In this document: piece by piece, positions 40,128 through 52,303 of the stretch
How positions within the stretch are numbered: the stretch's first letter is position 1
Layout of the letters: every line of letters starts with the position of its first letter
NCBI RefSeq assembly: GCF_040115645.1
Contig: NW_027096040.1
Coordinates: 1-64,000, forward strand
Length of the DNA: 64,000 nt
Direction of reading: 5' to 3'
Origin: Euwallacea fornicatus
Lineage: Eukaryota; Arthropoda; Insecta; Coleoptera; Curculionidae
Position numbers and translations under genes: made by a program
Notes under the pieces: generated by a model
The model's database searches: none
Told to the model about the DNA's origin: nothing
What the model saw: the letters and a program-made list of their open reading frames with translations, nothing else

Positions 40128-43100
40128 AGAATATTCAAATGTCGTCAACAATGACTCAAATGAATCAGATCGACCTGCTCATTAGTACGACTCATACGGT
40201 TTGGTTGTATTTTTCTGAGTTTCTCCAGATAATGAGTGATTATGTGCTGAAACACACATATTTTGCGAATTTTCAAACTTTGAACCTTAATAACTTCGGC
40301 AAAGAATATTCAAATTTCGTCAACAATGACTCAAATGAATCGGATCGACCTGCTCCTTAATTTGACTCATACGATTTGGTTGTATATTTCTGAGTTTTCC
40401 AGATAATGAGTAATTAATGTGCTGAAACACACATATTTTGCGAATTTTCAAACTTTGAACCTTAATAACTTCGGCAAAGAATATTCAAATTTCGTCAACA
40501 ATGACTCAAATGAATCGGATCGACCTGCTCCTTAATTTGACTCATACGATTTGGTTGTATATTTCTGAGTTTTCCAGATAATGAGTAATAAATGTGCTCA
40601 AACACACATATTTTGCGAATTTTCAAACTTTGAACCTTAATAACTTCGGCAAAGAATATTCAAATGTCGTCAACAATGACTCAAATGAATCAGATCGACC
40701 TGCTCATTAGTACGACTCATACGGTTTGGTTGTATTTTTCTGAGTTTCTCCAGATAATGAGTGATTATGTGCTGAAACACACATATTTTGCGAATTTTCA
40801 AACTTTGAACCTTAATAACTTCGGCAAAGAATATTCAAATTTCGTCAACAATGACTCAAATGAATCGGATCGACCTGCTCCTTAATTTGACTCATACGAT
40901 TTGGTTGTATATTTCTGAGTTTTCCAGATAATGAGTAATTAATGTGCTGAAACACACATATTTTGCGAATTTTCAAAATTTGAACCTTAATAACTTCGGC
41001 AAAGAATATTCAAATTTCGACAACAATGACTCAAATGAATCAGATCGACCTGCTCATTAGTACAATTCATACGGTTTGGTTACATTTTTCTGAGTTTTCC
41101 AGATAATGAGTAATAAATGTGCTCAAACACACATATTTTGTGACTTTTCAAACTTTGATCCTTAATAACTTCGGCACAGAATGTTCAAATTTCGTCAACA
41201 ATGACTCAAATGAATCGGATCGACCTGCTCCTTAATTTGACTCATACGGTTTGGTTACATTTTTCTGAGTTTTCCAGATAATGAGTAATTAATGTGCTCA
41301 AACACACATATTTTGCGAATTTTCAAACTTTGAACCTTAATAACTTCGGCACAGAATATTCAAATTTCGTCAACAATGACTCAAATGAATCAGATCGACC
41401 TGCTCATTAGTACGACTCATACGGTTTGGTTACATTTTTCTGAGTTTTCCAGATAATGAGTAATTAATGTGCTCAAACACACATATTTTGCGAATTTTCA
41501 AACTTTGAACCTTAATAACTTCGGCAAAGAATATTCAAATTTCGTCAACAATGAATTAAATGAATCAGATCGACCTGCTCATTAGTACGACTCATACGGT
41601 TTGGTTACATTTTTCTGAGTTTTCCAGATAATGAGTAATTAATGTGCTCAAACACACATATTTTGTGACTTTTCAATCTTTGATCCTTAATAACTTCGGC
41701 ACAGAATGTTCAAATTTCGTCAACAATGACTCAAATGAATCGGATCGACCTGCTCCTTAATTTGACTCATACGATTTGGTTGTATATTTCTGCGTTTTCC
41801 AGATAATGAGTAATTAATGTGCTCAAACACACATATTTTGCGAATTTTCAAACTTTGATCCTTAATAACTTCGGCACAGAATATTCAAATTTCGTCAACA
41901 ATGACTCAAATGAATCAGATCGACCTGCTCATTAGTACAATTCATACGGTTTGGTTACATTTTTCTGAGTTTTCCAGATAATGAGTAATTAATGTGCTGA
42001 AACACACATATTTTGCGAATTTTCAAACTTTGAACCTTAATAACTTCGGCAAAGAATATTCAAATGTCGTCAACAATGACTCAAATGAATCAGATCGACC
42101 TGCTCATTAGTACGACTCATACGGTTTGGTTGTATTTTTCTGAGTTTCTCCAGATAATGAGTGATTATGTGCTGAAACACACATATTTTGCGAATTTTCA
42201 AACTTTGAACCTTAATAACTTCGGCAAAGAATATTCAAATTTCGTCAACAATGACTCAAATGAATCGGATCGACCTGCTCCTTAATTTGACTCATACGAT
42301 TTGGTTGTATATTTCTGAGTTTTCCAGATAATGAGTAATAAATGTGCTCAAACACACATATTTTGCGAATTTTCAAACTTTGAACCTTAATAACTTCGGC
42401 AAAGAATATTCAAATTTCGACAACAATGACTCAAATGAATCAGATCGACCTGCTCATTAGTACAATTCATACGGTTTGGTTACATTTTTCTGAGTTTTCC
42501 AGATAATGAGTAATAAATGTGCTCAAACACACATATTTTGTGACTTTTCAAACTTTGATCCTTAATAACTTCGGCACAGAATGTTCAAATTTCGTCAACA
42601 ATGACTCAAATGAATCGGATCGACCTGCTCCTTAATTTGACTCATACGGTTTGGTTACATTTTTCTGAGTTTTCCAGATAATGAGTAATTAATGTGCTCA
42701 AACACACATATTTTGCGAATTTTCAAACTTTGAACCTTAATAACTTCGGCACAGAATATTCAAATTTCGTCAACAATGACTCAAATGAATCGGATCGACC
42801 TGCTCATTAGTACGACTCATACGGTTTGGTTGTATTTTTCTGAGTTTCTCCAGATAATGAGTGTTTATGTGCTCAAACACACATATTTTGCGAATTTTCA
42901 AACTTTGAACCTTAATAACTTCGGCACAGAATATTCAAATTTCGTCAACAATGACTCAAATGAATCAGATCGACCTGCTCATTAGTACGACTCATACGGT
43001 TTGGTTACATTTTTCTGAGTTTTCCAGATAATGAGTAATTAATGTGCTCAAACACACATATTTTGCGAATTTTCAAACTTTGAACCTTAATAACTTCGGC

Positions 43101-43553
43101 AAAGAATATTCAAATTTCGTCAACAATGACTCAAATGAATCAGATCGACCTGCTCATTAGTACGACTCATACGGTTTGGTTACATTTTTCTGAGTTTTCC
43201 AGATAATGAGTAATTAATGTGCTCAAACACACATATTTTGTGACTTTTCAATCTTTGATCCTTAATAACTTCGGCACAGAATGTTCAAATTTCGTCAACA
43301 ATGACTCAAATGAATCAGATCGACCTGCTCATTAGTACAATTCATACGGTTTGGTTACATTTTTCTGAGTTTTCCAGATAATGAGTAATAAATGTGATCA
43401 AACACACATATTTTGTGACTTTTCAAACTTTGATCCTTAATAACTTCGGCACAGAATGTTCAAATTTCGTCAACAATGACTCAAATGAATCGGATCGACC
43501 TGCTCCTTAATTTGACTCATACGGTTTGGTTACATTTTTCTGAGTTTTCCAGT
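40128..43553 (+). repeat. Satellite domain with 3-mer and 8-mer copies
   Basis: Positions 40128-40452 match 40653-40977 (offset 525, three units). Positions 40600-41391 match 42000-42791 (offset 1400, eight units) with three differences, near 40939 and 40949 (taatt/ctga against taata/ctca) and at 40978. Markers are atgtcgtcaacaatg, tgctgaaacac after gtgattatg, aaatttcgacaac, and gtacaattcatacgg. The 222-base frame open at 40139, 40664 and 42064 is identical in the three copies because the block was copied, not because of coding selection. Confidence 0.87.
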
Positions 43554-46388
43554 TAATGAGTAATTAATGTGCTCAAACACACATATTTTGCGAATTTTCA
43601 AACTTTGAACCTTAATAACTTCGGCACAGAATATTCAAATTTCGTCAACAATGACTCAAATGAATCGGATCGACCTGCTCATTAGTACGACTCATACGGT
43701 TTGGTTGTATTTTTCTGAGTTTCTCCAGATAATGAGTGATTATGTGCTCAAACACACATATTTTGCGAATTTTCAAACTTTGAACCTTAATAACTTCGGC
43801 ACAGAATATTCAAATTTCGTCAACAATGACTCAAATGAATCAGATCGACCTGCTCATTAGTACGACTCATACGGTTTGGTTACATTTTTCTGAGTTTTCC
43901 AGATAATGAGTAATTAATGTGCTCAAACACACATATTTTGCGAATTTTCAAACTTTGATCCTTAATAACTTCGGCACAGAATATTCAAATTTCGTCAACA
44001 ATGACTCAAATGAATCAGATCGACCTGCTCATTAGTACGACTCATACGGTTTGGTTACATTTTTCTGAGTTTTCCAGATAATGAGTGATTATGTGCTCAA
44101 ACACACATATTTTGCGAATTTTCAAACTTTGATCCTTAATAACTTCGGCACAGAATATTCAAATTTCGTCAACAATGACTCAAATGAATCGGATCGACCT
44201 GCTCATTAGTACGACTCATACGGTTTGGTTGTATTTTTCTGAGTTTCTCCAGATAATGAGTGATTATGTGCTCAAACACACATATTTTGCGAATTTTCAA
44301 ACTTTGAACCTTAATAACTTCGGCACAGAATATTCAAATTTCGTCAACAATGACTCAAATGAATCAGATCGACCTGCTCATTAGTACGACTCATACGGTT
44401 TGGTTACATTTTTCTGAGTTTTCCAGATAATGAGTAATTAATGTGCTCAAACACACATATTTTGCGAATTTTCAAACTTTGATCCTTAATAACTTCGGCA
44501 CAGAATATTCAAATTTCGTCAACAATGACTCAAATGAATCAGATCGACCTGCTCATTAGTACGACCCATACGGTTTGGTTACATTTTTCTGAGTTTTCCA
44601 GATAATGAGTAATTAATGTGCTCAAACACACATATTTTGCGAATTTTCAAACTTTGAACCTTAATAACTTCGGCACAGAATATTCAAATTTCGTCAACAA
44701 TGACTCAAATGAATCGGATCGACCTGCTCATTAGTACGACTCATACGGTTTGGTTGTATTTTTCTGAGTTTCTCCAGATAATGAGTGATTATGTGCTCAA
44801 ACACACATATTTTGCGAATTTTCAAACTTTGAACCTTAATAACTTCGGCACAGAATATTCAAATTTCGTCAACAATGACTCAAATGAATCAGATCGACCT
44901 GCTCATTAGTACGACTCATACGGTTTGGTTACATTTTTCTGAGTTTTCCAGATAATGAGTAATTAATGTGCTCAAACACACATATTTTGCGAATTTTCAA
45001 ACTTTGATCCTTAATAACTTCGGCACAGAATATTCAAATTTCGTCAAGAATGACTCAAATGAATCAGATCGACCTGCTCATTAGTACGACTCATACGGTT
45101 TGGTTACATTTTTCTGAGTTTTCCAGATAATGAGTGATTATGTGCTCAAACACACATATTTTGCGAATTTTCAAACTTTGATCCTTAATAACTTCGGCAC
45201 AGAATATTCAAATTTCGTCAACAATGACTCAAATGAATCGGATCGACCTGCTCATTAGTACGACTCATACGGTTTGGTTGTATTTTTCTGAGTTTCTCCA
45301 GATAATGAGTGATTATGTGCTCAAACACACATATTTTGCGAATTTTCAAACTTTGAACCTTAATAACTTCGGCACAGAATATTCAAATTTCGTCAACAAT
45401 GACTCAAATGAATCAGATCGACCTGCTCATTAGTACGACTCATACGGTTTGGTTACATTTTTCTGAGTTTTCCAGATAATGAGTAATTAATGTGCTCAAA
45501 CACACATATTTTGCGAATTTTCAAACTTTGATCCTTAATAACTTCGGCACAGAATATTCAAATTTCGTCAACAATGACTCAAATGAATCAGATCGACCTG
45601 CTCATTAGTACGACTCATACGGTTTGGTTACATTTTTCTGAGTTTTCCAGATAATGAGTAATTAATGTGCTCAAACACACATATTTTGCGAATTTTCAAA
45701 CTTTGAACCTTAATAACTTCGGCACAGAATATTCAAATTTCGTCAACAATGACTCAAATGAATCGGATCAACCTGCTCCTTAATTTGACTCATACGATTT
45801 TGTTGTATTTTTCTGACTTTTCCAGATAATGAGTAATAAATGTGCTCAAACATACATATTTTGCGAATTTTCAAATTTTGAACCTTAATAACTTCGGTAC
45901 AGAATATTCAAATTTCGTCAACAATGACTCAAATGCATCAGATCGACCTGCTCATTAGTACGACTCATACGGTTTGGTTACATTTTTCTGAGTTTTCCAA
46001 ATAATGAGTAATAAATGTGCTCAAACACACATATTTTGCGAATTTTCAAACTTTGAACCTTAATAACTTCGGCAAAGAATATTCAAATTTTGTCAACAAT
46101 GACTCAAATGAATCAGATCGACCTGCTCATTAGTACGACTCATACGGTTTGGTTACATTTTTCTGAGTTATCCAGATAATGAGTAATTAATGTGCTCAAA
46201 CACACATATTTTGCGAATTTTTAAATTTTGAACCTTAATAACTTCGGCACAGAATATTCAAATTTCGTCAACAATGACTCAAATGAATCAGATCGACCTG
46301 CTAATTAGTACGACTCATACGGTTTGGTTGTATTTTTCTGAGTTATCCAGATAATGAGTAATTAATGTGCTCAAACACACATATTTTG
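43554..46388 (+). repeat. Module A, copy 1: 2.8-kb block of 3-mer/6-mer higher-order repeats
   Basis: It matches 52304-55138 at offset 8750 bp (50 units) over 2835 bp. Three differences were seen: 44636 t/a, 45048 g/c and 46357 a/t. Inside, a gagtttctccag + gtgattatg monomer recurs every three units (43651, 44175, 44700, 45224; steps 524, 525, 524). Alternate triplets are preceded by gaacc or gatcc, so the full unit is a 6-mer of 1049 bp present about twice. The right end has private variants catacatattt, cggtacagaat, aatgcatcag and ttttgtcaacaatg. Confidence 0.95.
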
Positions 46389-46401
46389 CGAATTTTCAAA
46401 C

Positions 46402-49400
46402 TTTGAACCTTAATAACTTCGGCAAAGAATATTCAAATTTCGTCAACAATGACTCAAATGAATGAGATCGACCTGCTCATTAGTACGACTCATACGGTTT
46501 GGTGGTATTTTTCTGAGTTTCTCCAGATAATGAGTAATAAATGTGCTCAAACACACATATTTTGTGAATTTTCAAATTTTGAACCTTAATAACTTCGGCA
46601 CAGAATATTCAAATTTCGTCAACAATGACTCAAATGAATCGGATCGACCTGCTCATTAGTACGACTCATACGTTTTGGTTACATTTTTCTGAGTTTTCCA
46701 GATAATGAGTAATTAATGTGCTCAAACACACATATTTTGCGAATTTTCAAACTTTGATCCTTAATAACTTCGGCACAGAATGTTCAAATTTCGTCAACAA
46801 TGACTCAAATGAATAGGATTGACCTGCTCCTTAATTTGAGTCCTACGATTTTGTTGTATTTTTCTGACTTTTCCAGATAATGAGTAATAAATGTGCTCAA
46901 ACACACATATTTTGCGAATTTTCAAACTTTGAACCTTAATAATTTCGGCAAAGAATATTCAAATTTCGTCAACAATGACTCAAATGAATCAGATCGACCT
47001 GCTCATTAGTACAATTCATACGGTTTGGTTACATTTTTCTGAGTTTTCCAGATAATGAGTAATAAATGTGCTCAAACACACATATTTTGTGACTTTTCAA
47101 ACTTTGATCCTTAATAACTTCGGCACAGAATGTTCAAATTTCGTCAACAATGACTCAAATGAATCAGATCGACCTGCTAATTAGTACGACTCATACGGTT
47201 TGGTTGTATTTTTCTGAGTTATCCAGATAATGAGTAATTAATGTGCTCAAACACACATATTTTGCGAATTTTCAAATTTTGAACCTTAATAACTTCGGCA
47301 CAGAATATTCAAATTTCGTCAACAATGACTCAAATGAATCAGATCGACCTGCTAATTAGTACGACTCATACGGTTTGGTTGTATTTTTCTGAGTTATCCA
47401 GATAATGAGTAATTAATGTGCTCAAACACACATATTTTGCGAATTTTCAAATTTTGAACCTTAATAACTTCGGCACAGAATATTCAAATTTCGTCAACAA
47501 TGACTCAAATGAATCAGATCGACCTGCTCATTAGTACGACTCATACGGGTTAGTTACATTTTTCTGAGTTTTCCAGATAATGAGTAATTAATGTGCTCAA
47601 ACACACATATTTTGCGAATTTTCAAATATTGAACCTTAATAACTTCGGCACAGAATATTCAAATTTCGTCAACAATGACTCAAATGAATCAGATCGACCT
47701 GCTAATTAGTACGACTCATACGGTTTGGTTGTATTTTTCTGAGTTATCCAGATAATGAGTAATTAATGTGCTCAAACACACATATTTTGCGAATTTTCAA
47801 ATTTTGAACCTTAATAACTTCGGCACAGAATATTCAAATTTCGTCAACAATGACTCAAATGAATCAGATCGACCTGCTAATTAGTACGACTCATACGGTT
47901 TGGTTGTATTTTTCTGAGTTTTCCAGATAATGAGTAATTAATGTGCTCAAAAACACATATTTTGCGAATTTTCAAATTTTGAACCTTAATAACTTCGGCA
48001 CAGAATATTCAAATTTCGTCAACAATGACTCAAATGAATCAGATCGACCTGCTAATTAGTACGACTCATACGGTTTGGTTGTATTTTTCTGAGTTATCCA
48101 GATAATGAGTAATTAATGTGCTCAAACACACATATTTTGCGAATTTTCAAATTTTGAACCTTAATAACTTCGGCACAGAATATTCAAATTTCGTCAACAA
48201 TGACTCAAATGAATCAGATCGACCTGCTCATTAGTACGACTCATACGGTTTGGTTACATTTTTCTGAGTTTTCCAGATAATGAGTAATTAATGTGCTCAA
48301 ACACACATATTTTGCGAATTTTCAAATTTTGAACCTTAATAACTTCGGCACAGAATATTCAAATTTCGTCAACAATGACTCAAATGAATCAGATCGACCT
48401 GCTCATTAGTACGACTCATACGGTTTGGTTACATTTTTCTGAGTTTTCCAGATAATGAGTAATTAATGTGCTCAAACACACATATTTTGCGAATTTTCAA
48501 ATTTTGAACCTTAATAACTTCGGCAAAGAATATTCAAATTTCGTCAACAATGACTCAAATGAATCAGATCGACCTGCTCAATAGTACGACTCATACGGTT
48601 TAGTTACATTTTTCTGAGTTTTCCAGATAATGAGTAATTAATGTGCTCAAACACACATATTTTGCGAATTTTCAAATTTTGAACCTTAATAACTTCGGCA
48701 CAGAATATTCAAATTTCGTCAACAATGACTCAAATGAATCAGATCGACCTACTAATTAGTACGACTCATACGGTTTGGTTGTATTTTTCTGAGTTATCCA
48801 GATAATGAGTAATTAATGTGCTCAAACACACATATTTTGTGAATTTTTAAATTTTGAACCTTAATAACTTCGGCAAAGAATATTCAAATTTCGTCAACAA
48901 TGACTCAAATGAATGAGATCGACCTGCTCATTAGTACGACTCATACGGTTTGGTGGTATTTTTCTGAGTTTCTCCAGATAATGAGTAATAAATGTGCTCA
49001 AACACACATATTTTGTGAATTTTCAAATTTTGAACCTTAATAACTTCGGCACAGAATATTCAAATTTCGTCAACAATGACTCAAATGAATCGGATCGACC
49101 TGCTCATTAGTACGACTCATACGTTTTGGTTACATTTTTCTGAGTTTTCCAGATAATGAGTAATTAATGTGCTCAAACACACATATTTTGCGAATTTTCA
49201 AATTTTGAACCTTAATAACTTCGGCACAGAATATTCAAATTTCGTCAACAATGACTCAAATGAATCAGATCGACCTGCTAATTAGTACGACTCATACGGT
49301 TTGGTTGTATTTTTCTGAGTTATCCAGATAATGAGTAATTAATGTGCTCAAACACACATATTTTGCGAATTTTCAAATTTTGAACCTTAATAACTTCGGC

Positions 49401-50701
49401 ACAGAATATTCAAATTTCGTCAACAATGACTCAAATGAATCAGATCGACCTGCTAATTAGTACGACTCATACGGTTCGGTTGTATTTTTCTGAGTTATCC
49501 AGATAATGAGTAATTAATGTGTTCAAACACATATATTTTGCGAATTTTCAAATTTTGAACCTTAATAACTTCGGCACAGAATATTCAAATTTCGTCAACA
49601 ATGACTCAAATGAATCAGATCGACCTGCTCATTAGTACGACTCATACGGTTTAGTTACATTTTTCTGAGTTTTCCAGATAATGAGTAATTAATGTGCTCA
49701 AACACACATATTTTGCGAATTTTCAAATTTTGAACCTTAATAACTTCGGCACAGAATATTCAAATTTCGTCAACAATGACTCAAATGAATCGGATCGACC
49801 TGCTCATTAGTACGACTCATACGTTTTGGTTACATTTTTCTGAGTTTTCCAGATAATGAGTAATTAATTTGCTCAAACACACATATTTTGCGAATTTTCA
49901 AATTTTGAACCTTAATAACTTCGGCACAGAATATTCAAATTTCGTCAACAATGACTCAAATGAATCAGATCGACCTGCTAATTAGTACGACTCATACGGT
50001 TTGGTTGTATTTTTCTGAGTTATCCAGATAATGAGTAATTAATGTGCTCAAACATACATATTTTGCGAATTTTCAAACTTTGATCCTTAATAACTTCGGC
50101 ACAGAATGTTCAAATTTCGTCAACAATGACTCAAATGAATAGGATTGACCTGCTCCTTAATTTGAGTCCTACGATTTTGTTGTATTTTTCTGACTTTTCC
50201 AGATAATGAGTAATAAATGTGCTCAAACACACATATTTTGCGAATTTTCAAACTTTGAACCTTAATAACTTCGGCAAAGAATATTCAAATTTCGTCAACA
50301 ATGACTCAAATGAATCAGATCGACCTGCTAATTAGTACGACTCATGCGGTTTGGTTGTATTTTTCTGAGTTATCCAGATAATGAGTAATTAATGTGCTCA
50401 AACACACATATTTTGCGAATTTTCAAATTTTGAACCTTTATAACTTCGGCACAGAATATTCAAATTTCGTCAACAATGACTCAAATGAATCAGATCGACC
50501 TGCTAATTAGTACGACTCATACGGTTTGGTTGTATTTTTCTGAGTTATCCAGATAATGAGTAATTAATGTGCTCAAACACACATATTTTGCGAATTTTCA
50601 AATTTTGAACCTTTATAACTTCGGCACAGAATATTCAAATTTCGTCAACAATGACTCAAATGAATCAGATCGACCTGCTAATTAGTACGACTCATACGGT
50701 T
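46402..50701 (+). repeat. Module B, copy 1: ~4.3-kb block rich in gagttatcc monomers
   Basis: It matches 56728-61028 and, in part, 61269-64000. Offsets to B' step from 10326 to 10151 to 10327. The 175- and 176-bp steps show B' lost one monomer near 48250-48500 and gained one near 50000. Markers are ggtggtattt, cgttttggttac, gaataggattgacc with gagtcctacg, catacgggttag, gctcaaaaacac, gacctactaatt, cggttcggttg, taattaatttgctc, catgcggtttgg and acctttataac. Most units carry gagttatccagataatg with gctaattagtacgac, a linked pair of variants rare left of 46000. Confidence 0.94.
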
Positions 50702-52303
50702 TGGTTGTATTTTTCTGAGTTATCCAGATAATGAGTAATTAATGTGCTCAAACACACATATTTTGCGAATTTTCAAATTTTGAACCTTAATAACTTCGGC
50801 ACAGAATATTCAAATTTCGTCAACAATGACTCAAATGAATCAGATCGACCTGCTAATTAGTACGACTCATACGGTTTGGTTGTATTTTTCTGAGTTATCC
50901 AGATAATGAGTAATTAATGTGCTCAAACACACATATTTTGCGAATTTTCAAATTTTGAACCTTAATAACTTCGGCACAGAATATTCAAATTTCGTCAACA
51001 ATGACTCAAATGAATCAGATCGACCTGCTCAATAGTACGACTCATACGGTTTAGTTACATTTTTGTGAGTTTTCCAGATAATGAGTAATAAATGTGCTCA
51101 AACACACATATTTTGTGACTTTTCAAACTTTGATCCTTAATAACTTCGGCACAGAATGTTCAAATTTCGTCAACAATGACTCAAATGAATCAGATCGACC
51201 TGCTAATTAGTACGACTCATACGGTTTGGTTGTATTTTTCTGAGTTATCCAGATAATGAGTAATTAATGTGCTCAAACACACATATTTTGCGAATTTTCA
51301 AATTTTGAACCTTAATAACTTCGGCACAGAATATTCAAATTTCGTCAACAATGACTCAAATGAATCAGATCGACCTGCTAATTAGTACGACTCATACGGT
51401 TTGGTTGTATTTTTCTGAGTTATCCAGATAATGAGTAATTAATGTGCTCAAACACACATATTTTGCGAATTTTCAAATTTTGAACCTTAATAACTTCGGC
51501 ACAGAATATTCAAATTTCGTCAACAATGACTCAAATGAATCAGATCGACCTGCTCATTAGTACGACTCATACGGTTTAGTTACATTTTTCTGAGTTTTCC
51601 AGATAATGAGTAATTAATGAGCTCAAACACACATATTTTGCGAATTTTCAAATTTTGAACCTTAATAACTTCGGCACAGAATATTCAAATTTCGTCAACA
51701 ATGACTCAAATGAATCAGATCGACCTGCTAATTAGTACGACTCATACGGTTTGGTTGTATTTTTCTGAGTTATCCAGATAATGAGTAATTAATGTGCTCA
51801 AACACACATATTTTGCGAATTTTCAAATTTTGAACCTTAATAACTTCGGCACAGAATATTCAAATTTCGTCAACAATGACTCAAATGAATGAGATCGACC
51901 TGCTCCTTAATTTGACTCATACGATTTTGTTGTATTTTTCTGACTTTTCCAGATAATGAGTAATTAATGTGCTCAAACACACATATTTTGCGAATTTTCA
52001 AATTTTGAACCTTAATAACTTCGGCACAGAATATTCAAATTTCGTCAACAATGACTCAAATGAATCAGATCGACCTGCTCATTAGTACGACTCATACGGT
52101 TTGGTTACATTTTTCTGAGTTTTCCAGATAATGAGTAATTAATGTGCTCAAACACACATATTTTGCGAATTTTCAAACTTTGATCCTTAATAACTTCGGC
52201 ACAGAATATTCAAATTTCGTCAACAATGACTCAAATGAATCAGATCGACCTGCTCATTAGTACGACCCATACGGTTTGGTTACATTTTTCTGAGTTTTCC
52301 AGA
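50702..52303 (+). repeat. Spacer segment between module B and module A'
   Basis: There are about nine monomers of module-B type (gagttatcc with gctaattag), including one with atttttgtgagtttt (51061) and one with taattaatgagctc (51612). The segment contains a stretch resembling 47090-47880 and a gaatgagatcgacctgctcc monomer near 51889. It contains only satellite monomers. Confidence 0.85.
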
